From positions 1-22,032 of the IMG/VR virus record IMGVR_UViG_3300047334_000344: 22,032 bases of DNA; one strand, written 5' to 3'. Source of the DNA: a virus. Position numbers and translations under genes: made by a program. Below the pieces are notes generated by a model. That model saw only the letters and a list, made by a program, of their open reading frames with translations, was not told the DNA's origin and ran no database searches. Positions 8,466-15,603 of the stretch are shown here, one piece after another (position 1 is the stretch's first letter; each line of letters begins with the position of its first letter).

Positions 8466-8637
8466 TGCCACCTCCTGCCGAAATATTCACATCAGGCAAG
8501 GTAAGCGTAACCATTCCGCTCAACCAGGGATCAGTTATACCGTTGAGTTGCGCTATCCGGATCCACTGTGTCGCATCTTGCAGGTATTGCGCGGCAATCT
8601 GGAACAAATTGCCTCCTGTGACGGTTACGATCTGCAT
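8452..8637 (-). CDS. Tail protein X (LysM-like)
   Basis: A 61-residue protein with a single short LysM-like fold: MQIVTVTGGNLFQIAAQYLQ, then WIRIAQLNGITDPWLSGMVTLTLP. The pattern of VxxGxxLxxIAxxYLxDAxxWxxIAxxNxLxdPxxL is that of the P2 gpX family, which sits in the baseplate hub region. Its ATG overlaps the previous stop as TGATG, so it is translationally coupled, and it overlaps the gpD-like gene by about 14-20 bp. Confidence 0.8.
   Translation of the reverse strand: MQIVTVTGGNLFQIAAQYLQDATQWIRIAQLNGITDPWLSGMVTLTLPDVNISAGGGIGQQ
8466..8476 (-). promoter_or_regulatory. Strong ribosome-binding site deciding the gpD start
   Basis: AGGAGG at 8476-8471 on the minus strand, five bases before TTG at 8465. 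It lies inside the last codons of the LysM gene. The GTG that the longer frame would use overlaps the site itself, so the TTG start is preferred. Confidence 0.6.
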
Positions 8638-9317
8638 CAGGTGCCCGCACCGCTCAGATTGTTGATCGACCTTTCAACATAACCACGTGCAGCGCAAAGT
8701 TGAGCTAATGTGCCCGAGGCGCTGACAAGCGTTGTCAAATTCGTCGATGCCAAATTCAGTTGGCTCGCCTCGATTGCGGTATTTATCGCTTGCGCTGTTC
8801 CCGCGAGAGCATTCGTGGCCGCGGTATAGTCCGTATTTCCCTCGGTAAGAGCATCAGATACGGATGTCGCTGAGATGGCTGTCGAGACATCGCAATACAA
8901 AGAGGCTGTCGTAAGGTCTCCTAGAATCGCGTCCGAGAGGTCTGGGGCATAATCTATTACCCGTTGGGCCTGATCAGAAACCACCGTGCATGAGATACTG
9001 TATGGGATCCACCAAGGATTTCGAAACTCCATGCTCAAAGACTCAATAATAACAGTGTAGCAAAATTCGTCCCAGGAAAGACTGAGTGGAGCCCCTGCTA
9101 CACGCATGGCATCAAGCACCCGCGCGCGAGATCCAGCATCGCTACCCGAAAAAATTCCAGACCACCTTATTGCCGAGTCATCGCGGCCCATTGCATCAAT
9201 AATGCGCGTTCCACCGATGAGCGTGTGAACGGTAAGTTTCTGCTCCCCACCGAAAGAGACCTGGCCTGGGACTTCAAACTCAGTCAGTGCCAGGTCACCG
9301 ATCATCAGAAGTGCCAT
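8637..9317 (-). CDS. gpU-like / baseplate hub-associated tail protein
   Basis: A 226-residue protein between the tape-measure-position gene and gpX. The first 120 residues (MIGDLALTEFEVPGQVSFGGEQKL, then GGTRIIDAMGRDDSAIRWSGIFSG, SRARVLDAMRVAGAPLSLSW) match a family that often sits in this place in alpha- and betaproteobacterial phages and recalls gpU and the N-terminal domain of DNA-circularisation proteins. It probably caps or joins the tube to the baseplate. The C-terminal 100 residues are Ala/Ser/Thr-rich and probably helical. The start overlaps the upstream stop as TAATG. The name is by resemblance and position, not by a decisive motif. Confidence 0.65.
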   Translation of the reverse strand: MALLMIGDLALTEFEVPGQVSFGGEQKLTVHTLIGGTRIIDAMGRDDSAIRWSGIFSGSDAGSRARVLDAMRVAGAPLSLSWDEFCYTVIIESLSMEFRNPWWIPYSISCTVVSDQAQRVIDYAPDLSDAILGDLTTASLYCDVSTAISATSVSDALTEGNTDYTAATNALAGTAQAINTAIEASQLNLASTNLTTLVSASGTLAQLCAARGYVERSINNLSGAGT

Positions 9318-10477
9318 TATCCCCCCACTGTCACACCGGGCAACAACCGTCCTCGCTTTGCATCAAAACCAGTGGGCCCAGCGTCCGCCCGCTCCGCTTG
9401 CTTCTGCATAAAACGCGAAACCCAACGTCCAACCAGCATTCCGTCCAAGTAAACATCGCCCGACGAGGCTTGCGGGTGATTTCGCCGCAATTGAGGTGCA
9501 TGAGATTTACGCTGATCATCAACCATTGGCGTATCTGAAACGCGCGGTCTCTCCGTTGGATAACCCGGCCAGGCTCCGTGCTTGAATCCAGCTGTGCGAT
9601 CTTCTTTTTGAAAAACTGGAGAAGTTTTCCAATCACCTGAGTCCGTTTCGTTGCGCGGCAAAACCGGCGCCTTGGCGGTCGAACTTTCTTGGATTTGCGT
9701 TTCAACCTGGCTGCCACGCACCTCAGAAACAGCCACAACCATCGTCTTGGCGTCTGACTGCTCAGACGAACGGGCACCTACATTTAAGTCGGAGAACAGC
9801 GCCAACCCTATACTCTGCGGTCTGGAAATGCAGTCCGCGGAGTTTAAGTTTTCAATGGGAATCTGTCCGTGTGATATTGCTGGCGGCACAATAGAAGGGG
9901 AAGGCTGCTGAACAGGCGTAGCCATCGCAAATACCAGCCCGCTACTTTCGGGCGCAGGAATTTCCATTGCCGGAGGCGCAGAAGGCGAGTGTTCGTGCTT
10001 ATAAATTTGTTCGCTTGCAACTGGCTCGCCAGCTCGCAAATCTGCCGGCCGATCATCCCGTGTCGGTGCTTTTGCCTGCGGCTGAAGGGCCACTGAAAAA
10101 ACGCTCATTTGGGTCTGGTCCGGAGTAAGCACCCCTGCTTGATCTGCCGGTTCAACGACTGAATGTATGTTCGAAATCTCTTTCGTGTCAGGCTGCGAGT
10201 CGTCGATTACACCCTGCACGATCGCGTCTGCGCCCGGTTCCACCAATTTTGTGTTCTTCACACCTTGTGGAACTGGTGAAGAAGGTGGTTGGTCGCGGGA
10301 TATCGAAACGGGGATTGATGACGCCCTCAAGCCGGCGTCCCGCAACGATTGAATAGCAACGCCGCTTGAACTTACTGCCTTCTCAAGAGCAGCCAGGTTG
10401 CGTTGAGCCAAAGAGAGGCCGTCCGAAACGCCGTCCTGTAGCGCCAACGACACACCGATTTCAAACGCCTCGATCAA
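9317..10477 (-). CDS. Short, largely disordered protein in the tape-measure position
   Basis: A 386-residue protein with three parts. Residues 1-50 are helical (FEIGVSLALQDGVSDGL, then AQRNLAALEKAVSSSG), like the start of tape-measure proteins. Residues 55-335 are Pro/Ser/Gln/Glu-rich, with no coiled coil or membrane segment and repeated SPSAPP- or PAPES-like text, so probably unstructured. The last 45 residues (DVYLDGMLVGRWVSRFM, then GPTGFDAKRGRLLPGVTVGG) look folded and conserved. Gene order, after tube and chaperone and before gpU and gpX, is where the tape measure belongs, but P2 gpT is about twice as long. It could be a minimal tape measure or a tape-measure chaperone-like protein. The TTG start overlaps the upstream stop as TTGA. 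Confidence 0.55.
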   Translation of the reverse strand: MIEAFEIGVSLALQDGVSDGLSLAQRNLAALEKAVSSSGVAIQSLRDAGLRASSIPVSISRDQPPSSPVPQGVKNTKLVEPGADAIVQGVIDDSQPDTKEISNIHSVVEPADQAGVLTPDQTQMSVFSVALQPQAKAPTRDDRPADLRAGEPVASEQIYKHEHSPSAPPAMEIPAPESSGLVFAMATPVQQPSPSIVPPAISHGQIPIENLNSADCISRPQSIGLALFSDLNVGARSSEQSDAKTMVVAVSEVRGSQVETQIQESSTAKAPVLPRNETDSGDWKTSPVFQKEDRTAGFKHGAWPGYPTERPRVSDTPMVDDQRKSHAPQLRRNHPQASSGDVYLDGMLVGRWVSRFMQKQAERADAGPTGFDAKRGRLLPGVTVGG

Positions 10478-10749
10478 AGCGTTGTGCCCCCCAAACGCTC
10501 AACGAAAGCTTGCAGCACCTCAGGCACTGCGTCTCGAGCAATCCCCTCCATGATCGCTCCTGGTGGATAGCCTGCCTGGCCCACCTCATGCCGCCGCAAT
10601 TCAGCCGATCGGCTCGCTACGATAACTCTGTCTCCGTCGAGAACAATATGGATTTCGCTTGGCAAACCGTACTCAGAAAGTCCCCGACGCAACGCGTCCG
10701 CAAGCCGCTCCCCAGCAGCAAGCAAAGCATGGCTCAAACTCTCTTCCAC
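10474..10749 (-). CDS. Small tail-region protein of unknown function
   Basis: A 91-residue protein (96 if the TTG at 10764 is used). The GTG at 10749 has GGAG nine bases upstream and is preferred. The sequence is predicted helical at the N-terminus (LSHALLAAGERLADALRRGLSEYG), followed by a beta-like VLDGDRVIVASRSAEL stretch and an acidic-basic C-terminal helix. It sits between the frameshift tail chaperone and the tape-measure-position gene, where P2-like phages usually have nothing, and overlaps the chaperone's shifted frame by 16 bp and the next gene by 4. It may be a partner of the tape-measure-position protein. No family is recognised. Confidence 0.6.
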   Translation of the reverse strand: MEESLSHALLAAGERLADALRRGLSEYGLPSEIHIVLDGDRVIVASRSAELRRHEVGQAGYPPGAIMEGIARDAVPEVLQAFVERLGGTTL

Positions 10750-11248
10750 TGACGTGTGCTCCAATCAAATTCCAGTCCGTCGAAACGCCCCATCGCAACA
10801 ACCCAAGCAAGCCGTTCATCCGGGGGAATCGAAAAAGCGACGTCAAACGGCACCCCGTTCTTGACCAGGTAAAGGCAGTCAACCAGATCGGGGTGCCCAC
10901 TCAGTTTCCCTGTGCGGTAGTCCCCATCGAAACCTGGGGCTCGGACGCGAGGGCCGCTGCCACCGCGGCGATGCCCACGTCGCCGAGGCGCGCAACCAGT
11001 GCTTCCACCTGGCCCTCACTCACGGGCGAGGGCACCGGGATCGTATCGATGGCGGTCACCGAGGCCGCCAACGTTGCCATACCCAGATACAAATTGTTCT
11101 GAGAAAGTGTTGGTCCAATCGCCTTGAACAAACGCAGCCTGTCGAGCGCCGTCAGCCTACGCAACACCAGTTCTCGGCCATCACCATCCTTAACGACCAT
11201 TGGCGTCAAAGCTGAATTGATAATCTGCGCTGTTGGGGACATCATCAT
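10734..11248 (-). CDS. Tail assembly chaperone, -1 frameshift fusion form
   Basis: Fusion made by -1 ribosomal frameshifting, equivalent to E+E' of P2 or G+GT of lambda. The zero frame ends GCA CAG GGA AAC TGA; G GGA AAC at 10910-10904 is a canonical X XXY YYZ slippery heptamer directly before the stop. After the shift the frame reads LSGHPDLVDCLYLVKNGVPF, then DVAFSIPPDERLAWVVAMG and FDGLEFDWSTRQWKRV, and stops with TGA at 10736-10734: 56 added residues, about 171 in total. The added part reads like a real protein and resembles the C-terminal extension of such chaperones. The joined protein would bind the tape measure and tube subunits during tail assembly. The shift itself is inferred from sequence. 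Confidence 0.8.
10901..11248 (-). CDS. Tail assembly chaperone, unshifted short form
   Basis: A 115-residue zero-frame product (MMMSPTAQIINSALTPMVVK...), the equivalent of P2 gpE. It contains the text LVLRRLTALDRLRLFKAIGP typical of tail-chaperone N-terminal domains, then a helical stretch to LASEPQVSMGTTAQGN. The ATGATGATG start overlaps the tube gene's TGA, so coupling is likely; which of the three Met codons is used cannot be decided. It ends at the TGA next to the slippery site. In related phages the short form is made in large excess over the fused form. Confidence 0.85.
   Translation of the reverse strand: MMMSPTAQIINSALTPMVVKDGDGRELVLRRLTALDRLRLFKAIGPTLSQNNLYLGMATLAASVTAIDTIPVPSPVSEGQVEALVARLGDVGIAAVAAALASEPQVSMGTTAQGN
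10904..10910 (-). promoter_or_regulatory. Slippery heptamer GGGAAAC for -1 frameshifting
   Basis: Minus-strand G GGA AAC, read in the chaperone frame as GGA AAC, immediately followed by TGA. Both tRNAs can re-pair with GGG AAA after one step back. The downstream -1 frame is open for 56 codons and overlaps the start of the next gene. Confidence 0.8.
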
Positions 11249-11673
11249 ATACGCTGACGCTGAGTTGCAAAGAACTCAAGCTTTTGTTTCACGCTCGCAT
11301 CTCCCTTCCAGCTTCCTGCATTGACTAATTTGAAAACAACGCCACTATACTGATACGTCGATGTCGAACCATCCACCTCGGTCACATATTGGTAAACCGT
11401 CCCGGCTGGAAGTGAACCCTGAGAAAAAAATGTTTGTTCGGCTTGTGCAATGAAATCGTCCACGGCGCTGGTGCCACGTTCAACCTCAAAACTGCCTTCC
11501 CATCCTTTGGGTAGTTCAGCCCCCATGGGAACACCATCCAAACGGTCGAGTCGAACCGATTGCGTCATTTGCCTGGTCTCGAAGCCACTTACGTAAGTCA
11601 GGTCGACGCGCCCTTGCGGCCCAATCACCACAAGCTGGCAGTCGCGCCCGATCGAGAAAGAGTTGATCGGCAT
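11245..11673 (-). CDS. Contractile tail tube protein (FII-like)
   Basis: A 142-residue inner tube subunit that polymerises inside the sheath. MPINSFSIGRDCQLVVIGPQ is followed by a VDLTYVSGFETRQMTQSVRLDRL stretch and an acidic-to-basic beta-rich C-terminal part ending in VFKLVNAGSWKGDASVKQKL. The open frame extends upstream to a TTG at 11697, but the ATG at 11673 with GGAGAG about 8 bases before it is the credible start. It follows the sheath gene by 83 bp and its stop overlaps the chaperone start, as is usual for the tube gene. The size agrees with P2 gpFII-type proteins. Confidence 0.85.
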   Translation of the reverse strand: MPINSFSIGRDCQLVVIGPQGRVDLTYVSGFETRQMTQSVRLDRLDGVPMGAELPKGWEGSFEVERGTSAVDDFIAQAEQTFFSQGSLPAGTVYQYVTEVDGSTSTYQYSGVVFKLVNAGSWKGDASVKQKLEFFATQRQRI

Positions 11674-11756
11674 CGTTTGGTCTCTCCTAAATCCCAACCT
11701 CGCTATTGCGAGATGAAGAAATTTGGTTCTGGTCTAAACTAAGCTTGGTCAGAGGC

Positions 11757-13337
11757 CTACTGCCCAGAGGGAATTCCGCCCGGCAGTGTCTGCCTCTGAA
11801 CAATGACCGTCTGCCCCCCCTCCACATTCACAATGAACATTTCATTTATGCTCTGAAACTGTACCTGTGCGTTGCTCTGCACAAAACCAAGACTGGTCAT
11901 GCTCTGGGGGTTATTGCTTGTGTCACAAATAACTGAGAATGGCAGAGAACCATCCGTGCTTCCCAGAACGCCTTGTCCATAAAGGTTTTGGAGAAAGCTG
12001 AGCTGGGTGGATCTTATCTGCTGAAACAGGGATGAATTGATAACCTGCCCAACAAACTGGCCCATCCCCGCCGACAATGTCGCGGCAATATAGTTGGTCA
12101 AACGGGTGTAATTGTCGCCGTGAATAGCAGGGTTGGACGACGTATTGTGGCCGCACCGAACACCCCAATAGGCGCCCCCCGGTTGCGGATTGGAAATCAC
12201 GTCAATTCCGCTCTGGAACAACACTTGAAGTTCCGCATCGCTATAGGTTGAAACCTGACCGGAATTTGGTGGCCCAGACCATTGCGTTCCAACCACGCTA
12301 TACAACTGCTTGTTCAAGCTGGATTGTTCAGGCGAAAGATTGGCAAGTCTACCCGCAACAAAGCCTTGCGGCGATACCAACCGAGTAACCGCATTTGCCT
12401 GGTCATACCAGTAAATCCAGTCGCCAAACATCAGCTTGGCAGAATAGGAGTCCAAACCGGCCGATTGCATCAGGGATACCGCGCCAGTGATCGTCTGACC
12501 TTGTGGTCCGGTCAGGATCATATAAACGCCTTCCGAAAGGCCAAATGCCGCCTGCGTCGACCATTGCGTCGAATCATCGGAATCAACAAGAACACCAATA
12601 CCACAGCCTTGCGACCGCAGAGCATACATGCCGCTGCGCGGCAGACTGTCTTGGCCAACCAATGAGGCCGCCGTAACTCCAGCCGCGCCATCGCTGCCGC
12701 CAGCGAGCGATTGAGGCCCGAAAGCCGCCGGCGTCCCCGGCGTCGCTGTTCCCAGCGTGGCAACAATAAGCTGTGAAGGCCCTCTAAGGGCGCCGGTTCC
12801 CTGATTGATTGCATTGACCAAGTTCTGCCAAAATGCGGCAGCCGAAGGGGCGGCAATATTTGTATAAACTTCCGGCACTAATCCTGGAAGGCTCACAACA
12901 AGCTGCCACGTCGCACTCGCGGCACCCGGCGATAGCGTAAGCGTAATGCTATTTCCCAACGATCCCGTATAGAGTGCTGTGAACATGGCAACAAATGTGT
13001 CGTTGGCAGCACCTTGTGCAGAGCTCGCAGCCACATCAGTGCCGTCTGTCACCCGAACGCAGCGAAAGGCCGAGGCGCCCTGCTGAACGGCTGTAGCAAC
13101 TGAGGTACCCATGTCATATTTACGCGCCACAATCGGGCCGAAATTCTGCGCATAATCAGCCATTGTGCCTACCACGACGGGTTGATTGACCGGCCCCCAA
13201 CTCGCCGTTCCCACTACGCCAATCAGATTCGTCGGCACGCCATTTAAAACAAGATTTTGTGGCGGCACAATCTGAACATACAGGTCCGGAACAACCAAGC
13301 CCGTCGTATTCAAACTTCCCTGCTGAACTATAGGCAT
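11757..13337 (-). CDS. Contractile tail sheath protein (FI-like)
   Basis: A 526-residue sheath subunit; its contraction drives the tube through the host envelope. Residues 33-55 (GVPTNLIGVVGTASWGPVNQ) are the N-terminal sheath motif, and the C-terminal third (NYIAATLSAGMGQFVGQVIN, then GQGVLGSTDGSLPFSV) holds the conserved core that interlocks between rings. Residues 190-330 carry an insertion domain. The ATG at 13337 has GAGGGG nine bases upstream. The gene opens the tail module after a 275-bp gap containing repeat copy 2, which separates it from the head module. Confidence 0.92.
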   Translation of the reverse strand: MPIVQQGSLNTTGLVVPDLYVQIVPPQNLVLNGVPTNLIGVVGTASWGPVNQPVVVGTMADYAQNFGPIVARKYDMGTSVATAVQQGASAFRCVRVTDGTDVAASSAQGAANDTFVAMFTALYTGSLGNSITLTLSPGAASATWQLVVSLPGLVPEVYTNIAAPSAAAFWQNLVNAINQGTGALRGPSQLIVATLGTATPGTPAAFGPQSLAGGSDGAAGVTAASLVGQDSLPRSGMYALRSQGCGIGVLVDSDDSTQWSTQAAFGLSEGVYMILTGPQGQTITGAVSLMQSAGLDSYSAKLMFGDWIYWYDQANAVTRLVSPQGFVAGRLANLSPEQSSLNKQLYSVVGTQWSGPPNSGQVSTYSDAELQVLFQSGIDVISNPQPGGAYWGVRCGHNTSSNPAIHGDNYTRLTNYIAATLSAGMGQFVGQVINSSLFQQIRSTQLSFLQNLYGQGVLGSTDGSLPFSVICDTSNNPQSMTSLGFVQSNAQVQFQSINEMFIVNVEGGQTVIVQRQTLPGGIPSGQ

Positions 13338-13444
13338 GCCTTAAAACCCCTCTATTTCATAACCGGCACGACGGCTTCACGCACACATCAATAAATGCCT
13401 GCCCCAGAAGAAAAGTCTCCCGGTCAACGAGTTTAGAGTAAGAT

Positions 13445-13572
13445 GTTCTTTTCTAAAGAAAAGAACCAAAAGACTTTTATTTCGGCGCTCGCGGATAGAT
13501 ACCGGCCCTGGCCGGAGAGGTGGGAGACAACCAGAGGTAAAAGTCTTTTGCTTTTTTTCGTCAGAAAAGAAG
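13445..13572 (+). repeat. Two-hairpin intergenic repeat, copy 2
   Basis: The left arm (13445-13479) has GTTCTTTTCT, two bases, then AGAAAAGAAC-type bases, and CCAAAAGACTTTTA; the right arm (13538-13572) has TAAAAGTCTTTTGC and ends TCAGAAAAGAAG. The arms are inverted complements, each able to fold alone, around a 58-bp core sharing CTCGCGGATAGAT and GGCCGGA with copy 1. It occupies nearly half of the 275-bp gap between head and tail modules. A stem made by both arms together could act on transcription or RNA processing. Same orientation as copy 1. Confidence 0.85.
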
Positions 13573-13612
13573 ATATTTCCTAAAACCCTGCTCTATCATC
13601 GCCTCAGGAACA

Positions 13613-14428
13613 TCAACCGTAAAACGAAGTGCCAGACCAGATCAGGTCGCCAAACAGCATAGATGGGGCAGCCGCTTCCACGGTCGTCCCATATTCCACG
13701 TCATAGACAAGATCCCTTCGATACTGTTGAGCATCCTGATCTTCGTCATAACTTGCCGTCGACCTGAACCGAATGCGGCCTGCCGTGCCGTCAGCAAGGG
13801 TCAGAAAGGAAACGGAAGAAAGAGCACTTCCTACGCAACTGCAAAGTGTATCGCGTGACATTGGATCAGGGCTCCAAACAGTAATCCTGAACCCTTGCCT
13901 CTGGCGCGCCCATTCAGTGACAGATGAACCATCCGCGACTACGCGCGCAGTGATCGATTCAGCACCTGGAATGCTTACCGTCGCACCTGATAGCCAGCAA
14001 GCCCTAACCTTGCGCACAGTCTGAGCAAGCATAGCCGCAACAAGTGCAGGTGTATCTCCATTTTGGCTTCGATAAACGAAAGGCTCGTTCTGAACAAGCA
14101 AGCCTGCAACCTGCCCGATGGCGGCCGTCCCGGAGAATGTCGCGGCGTTGCCATTCACCGCCACGAGCAAGGTCTGGCTTCCGGGTGTGCTATGTGTGCG
14201 AGGCGCCCAGCGGGTCGTGTTCCGTGTTGCATTCGGCATCGAAAATATACTAACATTGGCCACCCGGCCGGCAAGATCATTCCCCAGCGGACCAATTAAC
14301 GGCCACCCGCGATATATACGCACAGGATTTCCGGTTATGCTCGGGGCCGTCAATCCGGCCGGATAAATGGTTCCTGTAACGGCAGCGACAAGAGCCGTTT
14401 CTACGTCAGAAAGGTCTGCCAAAGCCAA
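13613..14428 (-). CDS. Head-tail completion or tail terminator protein (by position)
   Basis: A 271-residue protein between the connector genes and the sheath. It opens MALADLSDVETALVAAV, then GNPVRIYRGWPLIGP, and has a middle section with VARNT/GTAAIGQVAGLLVQNE-like beta text and a C-terminal RRDLVYDVEYGTTV segment. No signature motif of a named family was recognised, but the order capsid, connector, stopper, terminator, sheath makes tail terminator the best guess. Start codons available are TTG at 14428 and TTG at 14422; GAGGG lies 3 or 9 bases upstream of them, so the second is equally possible. Confidence 0.6.
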   Translation of the reverse strand: MALADLSDVETALVAAVTGTIYPAGLTAPSITGNPVRIYRGWPLIGPLGNDLAGRVANVSIFSMPNATRNTTRWAPRTHSTPGSQTLLVAVNGNAATFSGTAAIGQVAGLLVQNEPFVYRSQNGDTPALVAAMLAQTVRKVRACWLSGATVSIPGAESITARVVADGSSVTEWARQRQGFRITVWSPDPMSRDTLCSCVGSALSSVSFLTLADGTAGRIRFRSTASYDEDQDAQQYRRDLVYDVEYGTTVEAAAPSMLFGDLIWSGTSFYG

Positions 14429-14473
14429 ACACCCTCGTTCTCGATCTTTTCATTGATCGCCCCAGTTCTGTCG

Positions 14474-14503
14474 TGGAATGCAATGCCGCTTGGCATTGCA
14501 CCA
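14474..14503. repeat. Short structured hairpin, copy B
   Basis: Perfect 9-bp stem TGCAATGCC / GGCATTGCA with a GCTT loop at 14479-14500, and TGG pairing with CCA outside it. It lies in the 123-bp gap (14429-14551) between the terminator-like gene and the next gene. It shares GCAATGCCGCTT, GCATTG and the following ACC with the structure at 4442-4488. There is no T tract beside it on the minus strand. The remainder of the gap holds only the ribosome-binding region of the downstream gene. Confidence 0.65.
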
Positions 14504-14551
14504 TCTCATGGCACAACCTCGCGATATGACCGACTCACGGCACCCGCTCAG

Positions 14552-15178
14552 TCACGCGCCGAGCTGACGAACAAGCAGCCGCCACCCAAGCGAGCTTTGC
14601 TCCGCCGAGCCAACCACATAGTGTCCGCCGATATCATCGCTCACAACATCGGCAACCATCAGATCAACAGGCAAGCCAGGCAACAGCAAATCCCAGCTGG
14701 CTAGGCGGGTTTCCCCAGGGCGCAGGCCCACACTATGACTGCCACTCGCCAATAGGCTAGCGGGCCAGTTCGAAATCACAAGCTCACCCGGTGACGCAAA
14801 AAAACCACTATAATTTCCTTGTTGCGCGGGTGATGGCCGCACAATCGTCACCACGCGATTTGTCAATACGCACTGAATTGGCAAACTTGGCCATTGGCGA
14901 GCAATGAAGTATGTCGCATAACTCCCCACCAGGTAATCGCCGGCTTGTGTGTAGCTTGCGTCGAAATTCCCCCACCACAAGGCCTGTCCATAATCCGGGC
15001 CTTGCGGCAGTCCGCTTCCCTCAGCGGAAAACGCGGCACAAACGTCGATCACTCGGTTCTGAGGCCGTGTCGGTTGATTGGCGCCCTTCGGTCTATACAC
15101 CGTATAAGGCGACCCCAGCTTCCGGGCCGATGCACCGGCCCCCTTGGCAATAAGATCCTGTAACTTCCGCGCGTTCAT
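14552..15178 (-). CDS. Head closure / head-tail connector protein (by position)
   Basis: A 208-residue protein. The open frame extends 22 codons further upstream, but the ATG at 15178 overlaps the preceding stop as TAATG and begins MNARKLQDLIAKGAGASARKLG, which is the natural start. Typical text follows: VIDVCAAFSAEGSGL, GPDYGQALWWGNFD, VLTNRVVTIVRP, beta-rich to the C-terminus. It reads like a small beta-barrel stopper of the head-tail interface. Gene order, two places after the capsid gene, supports a head completion role; no specific motif was recognised. Confidence 0.6.
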   Translation of the reverse strand: MNARKLQDLIAKGAGASARKLGSPYTVYRPKGANQPTRPQNRVIDVCAAFSAEGSGLPQGPDYGQALWWGNFDASYTQAGDYLVGSYATYFIARQWPSLPIQCVLTNRVVTIVRPSPAQQGNYSGFFASPGELVISNWPASLLASGSHSVGLRPGETRLASWDLLLPGLPVDLMVADVVSDDIGGHYVVGSAEQSSLGWRLLVRQLGA

Positions 15179-15552
15179 TAAACCACCCAACTCACGCCCG
15201 CATTTGCGAGCCCATCTCCAGGCGGAACGCCAAAGAAGCTGCACAACCGCCTACGCCAAGCGTCAAGCAACCTTAGCCTATCTCCGATCTCCGACTGATT
15301 GTGCTTCCAGGTTGCGGCTGCCTCTGTGTCAAGATTATCGCTCGCGGTCGGAACCGCCGACTCCAGTTGCGAGATCGTCGAAAGATAGTTAAGCACAACT
15401 GCTATTTCCGCCGGCGAAAGATTGTTCATGCGATATTCCAGCAGCCCATATGCAACAAAAAACCGCCAACCAATATTTCCCGCGGGTGAGGCGCCATAAG
15501 CGGGATAGCCGCAGAAGCGCCGCACATCCGTCTTCTGCTGGTCAGTAAGCAT
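15178..15552 (-). CDS. Head-tail connector / adaptor protein
   Basis: A 124-residue, mostly helical protein directly after the major capsid gene. The text MLTDQQKTDVRRFCGYPAYG, then FFVAYGLLEYRMNNLSPAEI, LESAVPTASDNLDTEAAATW and AWRRRLCSFFGVPPG matches a widespread small phage protein of this location that I remember as uncharacterised in most genomes; it is comparable to gp6-type connector proteins that ring the portal. The ATG has GGGAG five bases upstream. Its stop overlaps the next gene by one base. Confidence 0.7.
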   Translation of the reverse strand: MLTDQQKTDVRRFCGYPAYGASPAGNIGWRFFVAYGLLEYRMNNLSPAEIAVVLNYLSTISQLESAVPTASDNLDTEAAATWKHNQSEIGDRLRLLDAWRRRLCSFFGVPPGDGLANAGVSWVV

Positions 15553-15603
15553 GCGAACTCCCAGTCAAGGCTCAGCCAGCTCGCGCGCCGGCGCCAATCG
15601 TGA

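Noticed and set aside
10673-10900. A minus-strand 75-codon open frame starting at the GTG next to the chaperone stop
   Set aside because: The -1 frame in the same place carries the real chaperone extension behind a slippery heptamer; this frame is Trp/Cys/Arg-rich and has no family character.
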